This document shows positions 1 through 5,982 of a stretch of 8,414 bases of DNA, in pieces (position 1 is the first letter of the stretch; every line of letters starts with the position of its first letter). This DNA is from Actinomycetota bacterium (lineage in GTDB: Bacteria > Actinomycetota > Thermoleophilia > Gaiellales > Gaiellaceae). Position numbers and translations under genes: made by a program. The notes under the pieces were generated by a model, which made no database searches, was not told the DNA's origin, and worked only from the letters and a program-made list of their open reading frames with translations. The stretch lies in assembly GCA_005883235.1 (NCBI GenBank), contig VAYE01000141.1, positions 1 to 8,414 on the forward strand, in the 5' to 3' direction.

Positions 1-738
1 TGCCCCGTGAGGAAGGTGACCAAGACGGGCGCCGGGGCGACGTTGCTCGAGGATCCCGAGCGAGCTGCGCGGATCGTCGCCGCTGTGGCCCAAGCCGTCG
101 AGATCCCCGTCTCGGTGAAGATGCGCCGCGGGCTCGAGGACGGCTCTCGCGCGTGTCTCGAGGTCGGCCCTCGGCTCGTCGAGGCGGGCGCCGCGAGCCT
201 TACCCTCCACCCCCGCTCGGCCCGCCAGATGTACACCGGCGAGGCCGACCACTCGCTGACGGCCGAGCTCGTCGAGCGCGTTGACGTGCCGGTGGTCGCG
301 TCGGGAGACGTCACTTCGCGCGCCCGCGCCCAGGCCGTTTTGGCGACGACCGGCGCGAGCGCGGTCATGGTCGGCCGCGGCGCGCAGGGCAACCCGTGGG
401 CGCTGCGCGAGATGCTCGGCGAGGACGGCGCCGAGCCGAGCCGCGAGGAGGTCGTCGCCGAGCTCGTCCTCTTCGTCCGCGAGACCGTTCGCGAGCTCGG
501 CGAGCGCCGCGCGTCGAGCTTCCTGAAGAAGTTCTACGGCTGGTATCTCGGTCGCGGTCGCTTCCCCCGGCCCTTCAAGCAGGAGCTCGTCCAGCTCGAG
601 ACGACGGAAGAGGTCGTGCTGCGGCTCCTCGCCGCGGCGCCCGGCGCCGCCGACCTGCTCGAGCGGCTCGAGGCGGAGCTTCCGACCGGAGACGAGATCC
701 TCCTCGACATGCCGATCTCTATCTACGGCGGCGGCTAA
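1..738 (+). CDS. dusB: tRNA-dihydrouridine synthase, DusB type (5' partial)
   Basis: Reduces uridine to dihydrouridine in the tRNA D-loop, using FMN and NADPH, in the cytoplasm. The reading frame is open from base 1. The first codon is TGC, followed by CPVRKVTKTGAGA, which matches the GCPxxKVxKxGAG motif whose Cys is the catalytic acid of Dus enzymes; the gene therefore begins upstream of the window and lacks its N-terminal third. Other family marks are the VSVKMRRG strand, HPRSARQMYTGEADHS (the usual HGRTRxQxYxGxADW, here with Pro and Ser in place of Gly-Arg-Thr and His in place of Trp), the VVASGDV strand, the FMN-phosphate motif GRGAQGNPW, and the C-terminal helical tRNA-binding domain from about 130 residues onward. 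It ends in TAA at 736-738. In Bacillus dusB closes the ftsH/fol gene cluster; here it is inverted relative to the fol genes. The family is secure; the DusB subtype is likely. Confidence 0.93.
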   Translation, partial: CPVRKVTKTGAGATLLEDPERAARIVAAVAQAVEIPVSVKMRRGLEDGSRACLEVGPRLVEAGAASLTLHPRSARQMYTGEADHSLTAELVERVDVPVVASGDVTSRARAQAVLATTGASAVMVGRGAQGNPWALREMLGEDGAEPSREEVVAELVLFVRETVRELGERRASSFLKKFYGWYLGRGRFPRPFKQELVQLETTEEVVLRLLAAAPGAADLLERLEAELPTGDEILLDMPISIYGGG

Positions 739-754
739 GGGCGCGGCTGAGCCG

Positions 755-770
755 TCCCTCGAACGAGGGA
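755..770. terminator. GC hairpin after dusB, possible weak terminator
   Basis: A perfect inverted repeat (TCCCTCG, AA, CGAGGGA) lies 16 bases after the dusB stop and 39 bases before the protease start. The realistic structure is a 6-bp stem closed by a four-base loop. There is no T tract on either side, so it is at best an imperfect intrinsic terminator. Being symmetric, it could act on transcripts from either strand. Confidence 0.25.
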
Positions 771-809
771 TGCCGGGCCCGCCCAGCCCAGACGAGAAGT
801 CGGGTGGGT

Positions 810-1610
810 ATGAGCTACGACGAGTACCAGGGTCGCGGCCTGCGGTCGATCTCGATCTTCGGCGTCCTCGTCGGGTGCGCCGCGGTCGGCGCGCTCGGCC
901 TCTCGTTCCTCGCCTACTCGCAGACGCGACACGACCGCTCGCAGGTGCAGGCGCTCCAGGCGCGCGTCCAGCACCAGCTCGCGACGCTGCGACACCGGAA
1001 CGCCGCGCTCGGGAGCAAGGTCAACTCGACCGCCCGCCAGCTGAAGCAGAAGGACGCCGGGATCGCCCCGCTCGCGGCGCACTCCCTGAAGAGCGTCTTC
1101 ACGATCCAGACGACCGACGGCTGGCTCGGCGCCGGCTTCGCAGCCTGGCGCCAGGACGGCGACACGTACTTCATCACCGCGAACCACGTCGTCTCGCACA
1201 CGATCGAGAACAACTACGTGGACGTGAAGCGCAAGGGCGGCTCGTGGCAAGGCGAGGTGATGGTGCGCGACGCGGTGAACGACCTCGCGCTCGTCCGCGT
1301 CTCCGGCTCTCCCGCAGGCGCGGATCCGCTCTGGCAGGACGTGCGCGCCGGCACGCCGCCGCAGCCGGGCGACGAGCTCCTGCTGATCGGCAGCCCGTAC
1401 GGGCTCGAGGGCACCGTGACGACGGGCGTCGTCAGCCGCGTGACGAAGAAGCTGATCCAGACCGACGCCGCCGCGAACCCGGGCAACTCGGGCGGGCCGG
1501 CGATCGACAAGCAGGGCCACGTCGTCGGCGTGCTCGTCTCGGGCGGCGGCGAGAACCTGAACTTCGCGGTCCCGATCGTCCGCGCCTGCATCAAGCTCCG
1601 CAGCTGCTAG
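810..1610 (+). CDS. Membrane-anchored HtrA-like trypsin-family serine protease
   Basis: A 266-residue protein of the trypsin-like (S1C/HtrA-type) fold. Residues about 13-36 form one hydrophobic segment after a short polar N-terminus, which predicts a signal anchor with the protease outside the membrane. Residues about 38-82 are rich in Q, R, L and A and look like a coiled-coil stalk. The protease domain spans about 92-260 with a complete triad: His126 (ITANHVV), Asp158 (NDLALVRV) and Ser227 (NPGNSGGPAID). No PDZ domain follows, so it is shorter than DegP/HtrA. The exact substrate is unknown; degradation of misfolded envelope proteins is the family's usual role. The ATG at 810 is chosen; an in-frame GTG at 804 would add only two residues, and no clear Shine-Dalgarno separates them. 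Its TAG stop overlaps the coaX stop on the other strand. Confidence 0.88.
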   Translation: MSYDEYQGRGLRSISIFGVLVGCAAVGALGLSFLAYSQTRHDRSQVQALQARVQHQLATLRHRNAALGSKVNSTARQLKQKDAGIAPLAAHSLKSVFTIQTTDGWLGAGFAAWRQDGDTYFITANHVVSHTIENNYVDVKRKGGSWQGEVMVRDAVNDLALVRVSGSPAGADPLWQDVRAGTPPQPGDELLLIGSPYGLEGTVTTGVVSRVTKKLIQTDAAANPGNSGGPAIDKQGHVVGVLVSGGGENLNFAVPIVRACIKLRSC

Positions 1611-2240
1611 TCGGCCTGGTTCCGCTCCCAGACGAGGCGTAGACCCTCGAGGGTGAGGAGAGGATCGACGAGCTCGATCGTGCCCTGATTGGAGCGCTGT
1701 CGCCGTCGTCTTGCCGATCACCGTCGGCGGCTCGCTGAAGTCGACCTTGACGAGACGGGCCGCACGCGCGAACAGGGCGTCCATCGAGATCTCGACTCCC
1801 GGGGCGAGGACGCCGCCGACGTACTCGCCCGCGGCCGAGACGACGTCGAAGTTCGTCGACGTCCCGAAGTCGACCACGATGCACGGCGCCCCGTAGCGCT
1901 CCCGCGCCGCGATCGAGTTGACGATCCGGTCCGGGCCCACCTCGCGCGGGTCGTCGTAGCGCATCGTGATTCCGCTCCGCATCCCGGGCCCGACGACGAG
2001 TAGCGGCGCCTCGGCCCAGCGTTCCGCGAGCTCCTCGTACTCGCGCACGAGCCTGGGAACGGTCGAGGAGAGGCAGATCCCGGTGAGCGACTCGAGGTCG
2101 AGGAAACGGCCGAAGAGCGCGCCGAGCTCGTCGCCTGTGCGGTGCGCCTCGGTGGCGAGGCGCCAGTGCTCGGCGAGGCGCTCGCCGTCGTAGAGCCCGA
2201 GGACGGTCTGCGTGTTCCCGACGTCGACTGCGAGGAGCAC
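1607..2240 (-). pseudogene. coaX: Type III pantothenate kinase, internally deleted and frameshifted
   Basis: Type III PanK phosphorylates pantothenate, the first step of coenzyme A synthesis. From the GTG at 2240, residues 1-186 read as a normal CoaX: DVGNTQTVLG (phosphate-1), GPDR at 102-105, VVDFGTSTNFDVV (phosphate-2), GGVLAPG, and VIGKTTATALQSG. At about 1684-1688 the homology jumps to another frame, where TIELVDPLLTLEGLRLVWER continues as a typical CoaX C-terminus and stops at TAG 1607-1609. About 45-50 residues that normally lie between (including the TGGLA adenosine motif) are missing. The original frame would otherwise run on antisense through the protease gene. No active enzyme is expected unless the gap is an assembly fault. 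It lies 40 bases downstream of the DUF2469-like gene, probably in the same operon. There is no Shine-Dalgarno; CTCTCC precedes the GTG. Confidence 0.85.
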
Positions 2241-2280
2241 GCGGAGAGGCTACCGCCGACCCGGCGGCGACAGGCTCGGC

Positions 2281-2646
2281 TTAGAGATCGTCGTCGCTAG
2301 GGAGCGGCTCGCCGATCTTCTCGGCGAGAGCTTCGGCGGTGAGCTTCGTCTCGTCGCCCTCGCCGCGCAGCTCCTCGACGGTGACGTCGCTCGACGTGTA
2401 GATCTCCGCGCGCGGGATGATCCGGGTCGGCCGGTTCTTGTCCCAAACCCACACGTCTTCCAGCTTCAGCTGGACGAAGGGGTAGCTCGGCTGCGGGACG
2501 TACTTGAGGTCGAGGCGGTTGCAGAGGTACGTCGCGTCCTGCGTCAGCACGCAGTAGCGGAAGAGGCCGAAGACGTCCGTGTACTCCTTCTTGAGCCGGA
2601 GCTCGAGCTCCGCCTCGAACTCGTCGAGCTCGTCCAGGTGCGACAT
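2281..2646 (-). CDS. DUF2469-like protein
   Basis: A 121-residue acidic soluble protein. It resembles actinobacterial DUF2469 in two blocks: the N-terminal FEAELELRLKKEYTDVFGLF (residues 10-29) and the central LEDVWVWDKNRPTRIIPRAE (62-81), followed by VTVEEL (88-93). Compared with my memory of that family, the ExELxLxxEYxDV and DxWVWDxxRPxR patterns are kept, while the segment between them contains two cysteines (32 and 42) and the acidic C-terminal tail (94-121) appears extra. The molecular role is unknown. In many actinobacteria DUF2469 sits next to rnhB; here it lies five bases after the folK stop and 40 bases before coaX, so it is likely cotranscribed with the folate genes. ATG at 2644-2646 is the natural start because homology begins there; the larger open frame upstream is an artefact of high GC. 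Confidence 0.8.
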   Translation of the reverse strand: MSHLDELDEFEAELELRLKKEYTDVFGLFRYCVLTQDATYLCNRLDLKYVPQPSYPFVQLKLEDVWVWDKNRPTRIIPRAEIYTSSDVTVEELRGEGDETKLTAEALAEKIGEPLPSDDDL

Positions 2647-2651
2647 GGGGA

Positions 2652-3110
2652 TCAGTCTAGCCTCGGGAGTAGGAGCCGGATCGGGCCGCGGCCGGGGAGC
2701 TCGAGCTCCGGCTCGAGCTCGGCGAGCGGCTCGAGGGCGAAGCGGCGCTCGTGCAGCCGCGGGTGGGGCACCCGCAGCCCTGGAGCGCGAATCGTCTCGC
2801 CTCCGTAGAGCAGCAGGTCGAGGTCGATGGTGCGCGGCCCGAAGCGTGCATCGCCGCGCACCCGGCCGAGACGCCGCTCGACGTCGAGCAGGCGCGCGAG
2901 GAGATCGGGCGCCGACAGCTCCGTCTCCAGCTCCGCGGCGGCGTTCAGGAACGGGGGCTGGTCGAGGAAGCCGACCGGCTCCGTCTCGCGGAACGTCGAG
3001 ACGCGCCGAAGCTCGACGCCCGGCTCGTCGGCGAGCAGGTCGAGTGCGCGCCGGAGCATCGTCTCGCGGTCGCCGAGGTTCGCGCCGAGTCCCACGAAAA
3101 CACGGGTCAC
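2652..3110 (-). CDS. folK: HPPK, 2-amino-4-hydroxy-6-hydroxymethyldihydropteridine pyrophosphokinase
   Basis: Transfers pyrophosphate from ATP to 6-hydroxymethyl-7,8-dihydropterin, making the substrate of dihydropteroate synthase. The 152-residue length is normal. Family motifs are GLGANLGDR (7-15), STFRETEPVGFLDQPPFLNA (38-57), the Mg/ATP signature FGPRTIDLDLLLYG (90-103) and VPHPRLHERRFAL (114-126). The start is GTG at 3108-3110, set by homology since VTRVFVGLGAN is the usual N-terminus; a long open frame continues upstream but is not coding. The C-terminus is a Leu/Glu/Pro-rich stretch. The gene is separated from folB by the oppositely oriented subtilase gene and therefore needs its own promoter, for which only a short divergent gap is available. 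DUF2469 follows five bases later. Confidence 0.95.
   Translation of the reverse strand: MTRVFVGLGANLGDRETMLRRALDLLADEPGVELRRVSTFRETEPVGFLDQPPFLNAAAELETELSAPDLLARLLDVERRLGRVRGDARFGPRTIDLDLLLYGGETIRAPGLRVPHPRLHERRFALEPLAELEPELELPGRGPIRLLLPRLD
2697..2720. repeat. 10-bp perfect inverted repeat inside folK 3' end
   Basis: GAGCTCGAGC, loop TCCG, GCTCGAGCTC: ten uninterrupted base pairs with a four-base loop. It lies in the codons for the Glu-Leu-rich tail of FolK, about 45 bases before its stop and 50 before the next gene. The pairing follows from GAG and CTC codons being reverse complements, so it may be a by-product of composition, but the mRNA hairpin would still be stable. Confidence 0.5.
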
Positions 3111-3132
3111 TCGATGAAGGTACCGTGCGCCG

Positions 3133-3161
3133 TTGTGTCCACACTGGACCGCGCCGATAGA
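3133..3161 (+). promoter_or_regulatory. Candidate promoter for the subtilase gene
   Basis: TTGTGT at 3133-3138 and GATAGA at 3156-3161 are 17 bases apart, a sigma70-like arrangement with weak matches. A transcript starting seven bases after the -10 would begin at the GTG of 3168, which would make the mRNA leaderless, a common arrangement in actinobacteria. The short palindrome GTGTCCACAC (3135-3144) overlaps the -35. On the other strand TGGACA (3136-3141) could serve as a -35 for folK, but no good -10 follows. Confidence 0.22.
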
Positions 3162-3167
3162 CGGCCG

Positions 3168-4817
3168 GTGAGGGTCGTCTGCCGGCTCGGGGTCGCATCG
3201 CTTCTCTTCGCGCTCGCCGCCGGCGCCGCGCATGCCGCAGCGCCGCAGAAGGCGGGCGCTCCGTATCTGCCGCGCTCGGTCTCGCCGGCCCGCGCCCTCC
3301 AGGCTTCTCCCGCCGCGGCCGGCTTCCTCGTCGAGCTCGACCGGGTCCGCGGGCCGCTCGCCGAGCCGCTTCTCCGCGCGGCAGGCGGCGTCCTGCTCTC
3401 CCGCGACCTCCGTCTCTGGCGCGTCCCGCGCGCCGCTCTGACGAGCGTCGTGGGGTCGCTGGAACGCGCAGGTCTCGTCAGGGAGCTCGAGCCGGACCGG
3501 ACGCTGAGGGCGAACTCGGTGCTCGCGTTCACCGACCCGCTCGTTCCGAGCGAGTGGTGGCGCGGCGTCGTCGGCGCCGACGCCGCCGACGCGCCGGGGC
3601 CGGGCAAGCCGGTGACGGTCGTCGATTCCGGCCTCGACATCAACCACCCCGAGTTCGCCGGCCGCCCGAACACGACGCTCCTCGGGCCCCAGAACCTGCT
3701 CGGGGAGGACGAGTGGCACGGGACGGCCGTCAGCTCGGTGATCGGAGCGCCCGCGAACGGCATCGGGCTCGTCGGCGTCTACCCGCAGGCCGACCTCGCG
3801 ATGGCGGACGCCAGCCCGGCCGGAGTCTTGCTGACGAGCTCCGAGGTGGCGGGAATCGCCGCCGGAGCGCGGCGCGGCCCCGGCGTGATCAACCTGAGCC
3901 TCGGCAGCGAGCAGCTCGACCCCGTCGAGCGAGACGCCGTCTTCTCGGCCGTTGCGCGCGGCTCGATCGTCGTCGCCGCGGCGGGGAACTCGCGCGGCCA
4001 GGGGAACCCGCTCACGTACCCGGCCAGCCTTCCGCACGTGCTGACCGTCGCGGCCACGGACGAGCGAAACGCCGCCACGAGCTTCTCGAGCGCCTTCCGC
4101 GCAGTCGATCTGGCCGCACCCGGAGACGACATCCCGGCGGCCGTCGCCCTCCCCTTCGTCCCGGCCGGCTTCCAGCCGTACGCGTTCGTCGCGGGCACGA
4201 GCTTCTCCGCGCCGATCGTCAGCGGCGCGGCCGCCTGGGTCTGGACGCAGCGGCCGGAGCTCGCAGCCTCACAGGTCGTCGAGGTGCTCCGGCGTTCAGC
4301 CCGCGATGTCGGCAAGAAGGGCTTCGACGTCGACACGGGCTTCGGGATCCTCGACATTCCGGCCGCGCTCGCGCTCGCCGCGCCGCCTCCGGACCCGGGC
4401 GAGCCGAACGACGACGTCTACCTCGTCAAGCCGAACGGGCTCTTGGCCGGCGGCGTCCCACCCCTTACCGGGCCGGGGCAGGCCTCGGCGCTGGTGAACG
4501 CCCGCGTCACGCCGGCCGAGGATCCCGAGGACGTCTATCGCGTTTGGGTTCCGGCGCGCGGCACGGCGCGCGTGACCTTGCGCGGAGCAGGGGCCGGTCT
4601 CGAGCTGTGGGGAGGCAGGACCGTGACGATCTTCGAGCACGGGAGCGCCGAGAAGCGCGATCTCCTCGCCGCACGTCGTCCCGCGGCGGGCCCGCGGACG
4701 GTGACCTTCCGGAACCGCGGGCGCCGGGCGACCCTCGTCTACGCCGACGTGTTCCTGCCGCGCGGCGCCAGCGTCGCCGCGTCGTACTCGCTCAGCGTCG
4801 CGACCGCTCCACGCTGA
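3168..4817 (+). CDS. Secreted subtilisin-like serine protease (S8 family)
   Basis: An exported protease of about 549 residues. The N-terminus reads MRVVCRLGVASLLFALAAGA followed by AHA, a classic signal peptide. A propeptide-like region follows, then the S8 catalytic domain. Numbered from the upstream ATG at 3114, the triad is Asp171 (VTVVDSGLDINHPEF), His202 (EWHGTAVSS) and Ser363 (VAGTSFSAP), with oxyanion-hole Asn292 (AAAGNSRG). After about residue 425 comes EPNDD and a beta-rich C-terminal domain like the pre-peptidase (PPC) domains found after secreted proteases. Two starts are possible: ATG 3114, only three bases from the divergent folK start, or GTG 3168, which gives a standard short signal peptide and leaves room for promoters; neither has a good Shine-Dalgarno. 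The gene overlaps the 3' end of folB by 26 bases, tail to tail, and interrupts the folate operon. The substrate is unknown. Confidence 0.9.
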   Translation: MRVVCRLGVASLLFALAAGAAHAAAPQKAGAPYLPRSVSPARALQASPAAAGFLVELDRVRGPLAEPLLRAAGGVLLSRDLRLWRVPRAALTSVVGSLERAGLVRELEPDRTLRANSVLAFTDPLVPSEWWRGVVGADAADAPGPGKPVTVVDSGLDINHPEFAGRPNTTLLGPQNLLGEDEWHGTAVSSVIGAPANGIGLVGVYPQADLAMADASPAGVLLTSSEVAGIAAGARRGPGVINLSLGSEQLDPVERDAVFSAVARGSIVVAAAGNSRGQGNPLTYPASLPHVLTVAATDERNAATSFSSAFRAVDLAAPGDDIPAAVALPFVPAGFQPYAFVAGTSFSAPIVSGAAAWVWTQRPELAASQVVEVLRRSARDVGKKGFDVDTGFGILDIPAALALAAPPPDPGEPNDDVYLVKPNGLLAGGVPPLTGPGQASALVNARVTPAEDPEDVYRVWVPARGTARVTLRGAGAGLELWGGRTVTIFEHGSAEKRDLLAARRPAAGPRTVTFRNRGRRATLVYADVFLPRGASVAASYSLSVATAPR

Positions 4818-5142
4818 CGGCAGCGAAGTCGACCGGGAGCCGCACGTCCGGCTTCCGCACGCGGACCCGGACCGCGCTCACCGGAAAGCGCTCGATGATC
4901 GCGTCGGCGACCGCCGCGGCCAGCGCCTCGAGCAGATGGAACGCGCGAGCCTCCGACACCTCCCGCACGCACGCGGCGACCTCACGGTAGTCCACCGCAT
5001 CTTCGATCCGGTCGCTCGAGCCCGCGTCACCGACCTCGAGCTCGAGGTCGTAGAGGAACCGCTGGCCGTCACGACGCTCGTCTTCGTCCACGCCGTGGCG
5101 GCCGAACACCTCGAGCCCGGCGAGCTCGATCGTGGGCGTCAT
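4792..5142 (-). CDS. folB: Dihydroneopterin aldolase
   Basis: Cleaves 7,8-dihydroneopterin to 6-hydroxymethyl-7,8-dihydropterin and glycolaldehyde, the step before FolK. The 116-residue length is typical. Visible family features are LAGLEVFGRHGVDEDER (7-23) with the conserved Glu22, GQRFLYDLELEV (26-37), DYREV (51-55) with the conserved Tyr52, FHLLEALA with Glu72 in the substrate pocket, and VRVRKPDVRLPV (93-104) with the catalytic Lys97. The start ATG at 5140-5142 overlaps the folP stop as ATGA, so translation is probably coupled to folP. The 3' end overlaps the subtilase 3' end by 26 bases on the opposite strand. Confidence 0.94.
   Translation of the reverse strand: MTPTIELAGLEVFGRHGVDEDERRDGQRFLYDLELEVGDAGSSDRIEDAVDYREVAACVREVSEARAFHLLEALAAAVADAIIERFPVSAVRVRVRKPDVRLPVDFAAVSVERSRR
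5031..5050. repeat. 20-bp perfect palindrome inside folB
   Basis: The twenty bases CGACCTCGAGCTCGAGGTCG equal their own reverse complement. They encode Asp-Leu-Glu-Leu-Glu-Val of FolB. Alternating CTC and GAG codons produce such symmetry by themselves, so a binding function is not required to explain it. Confidence 0.55.
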
Positions 5143-5960
5143 CCCGCGACCGCGCTCGCGACCGCGAGCGCCTCGACGGTCTCGCGCACGTCGTGGACGC
5201 GCAGGATCGTCGCGCCGCGCTCGAACGCCAGCACCGCGGCACCCACGCTCGCGGCGGCGGTCCCCGTCGTCGCCGCCGGGTCTCCGAGCAGGCGACCGAG
5301 CGTGCTCTTGCGCGAGAAGCCGACGAGAACCGGCCGCCCGAGCGCGAGCAGGACGTCGAGCCGGCGCAGGAGCTCGAGGTTGTGCTCCATCGTCTTCCCG
5401 AAGCCGATCCCGGGATCGAGGCAGATGCGCTCCTCCGGGACGCCGGCGCCGACGGCGAACGAGAGCCGCTCCTCGAGGAACGAGGCCACCTCGGCTGCGA
5501 CGTCGTCGTAGCGGGGGTCGACCTGCATCGTCCTCGGCTCGCGCCGCATGTGCATGAGGCAGAGGTAGGCGTCGGCAGCCGCGACCACCTCGGCGAGGCC
5601 GGGGTCGCCGCGGAGCGCGGTTACGTCGTTCACCATCTCCGCCCCGAGGTCGAGCGCTCGGCGGGCGACGTCCGCCTTGGCCGTGTCGATCGAGATGGGC
5701 ACCTCGCCCTCGAGTCGCTCGAGCACCGGCACGACGCGGCGCAGCTCCTCCTCGGCGCCGACGCCGTCGGACCCCGGCCGGGTCGACTCGCCGCCGACGT
5801 CGACGATCGCCGCGCCCTCGGCGTGCAGGCGCCGCGCCGCCGACGCCGCGGCGTCGGGATAGAAGTTGACGCCGCCGTCGAAGAAGGAATCGGGCGTGAC
5901 GTTGACGACGCCCATGACGGACGGCTGCGGAAAGCGCTCCTCGATCGGCACCGGCTTCAC
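5139..5960 (-). CDS. folP: Dihydropteroate synthase
   Basis: Condenses 6-hydroxymethyl-7,8-dihydropterin pyrophosphate with p-aminobenzoate to give dihydropteroate; this is the sulfonamide target. The 273-residue protein has every family block of the TIM barrel: MGVVNVTPDSFFDGG (16-30), GGESTRPG (56-63), ISIDTAKADVA (89-99), MVNDVTAL (109-116), LMHMRREPRTMQ (135-146), DPGIGFGKTMEHN (182-194), VGFSRKSTLG (213-222) and RVHDVRE (254-260). The start is GTG at 5958-5960, preceded by CTCTCCGGC rather than a Shine-Dalgarno. It leads the folP-folB pair with a 4-base overlap. The ROK remnant ends 22 bases upstream on the same strand, so folP may be read through from that accessory region or from a promoter inside it. 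folE, often adjacent, is not in the window. Confidence 0.97.
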   Translation of the reverse strand: MKPVPIEERFPQPSVMGVVNVTPDSFFDGGVNFYPDAAASAARRLHAEGAAIVDVGGESTRPGSDGVGAEEELRRVVPVLERLEGEVPISIDTAKADVARRALDLGAEMVNDVTALRGDPGLAEVVAAADAYLCLMHMRREPRTMQVDPRYDDVAAEVASFLEERLSFAVGAGVPEERICLDPGIGFGKTMEHNLELLRRLDVLLALGRPVLVGFSRKSTLGRLLGDPAATTGTAAASVGAAVLAFERGATILRVHDVRETVEALAVASAVAG

Positions 5961-5982
5961 GCCGGAGAGAGTAGTCCGCGCC

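Noticed and set aside
735..2240. A single 501-residue reading frame starting as CoaX
   Set aside because: Only the first 186 residues are CoaX-like. The rest is Arg/Ala-rich antisense of the protease gene, and the true CoaX C-terminus is found in another frame.
2253..2267. CCGCCG-ACC-CGGCGG hairpin between the DUF2469-like gene and coaX
   Set aside because: Six base pairs with no T tract in very GC-rich DNA; too common by chance to call a terminator or attenuator.
2652..4037. A 461-residue frame ending in FolK
   Set aside because: The first two thirds are antisense of the subtilase and have no protein-like pattern; FolK homology starts at the GTG of 3110.
3554..4990. Long + strand frame of 478 residues inside the subtilase
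   Set aside because: Its composition is dominated by Arg and Ala, typical of an out-of-frame shadow in high-GC coding DNA.
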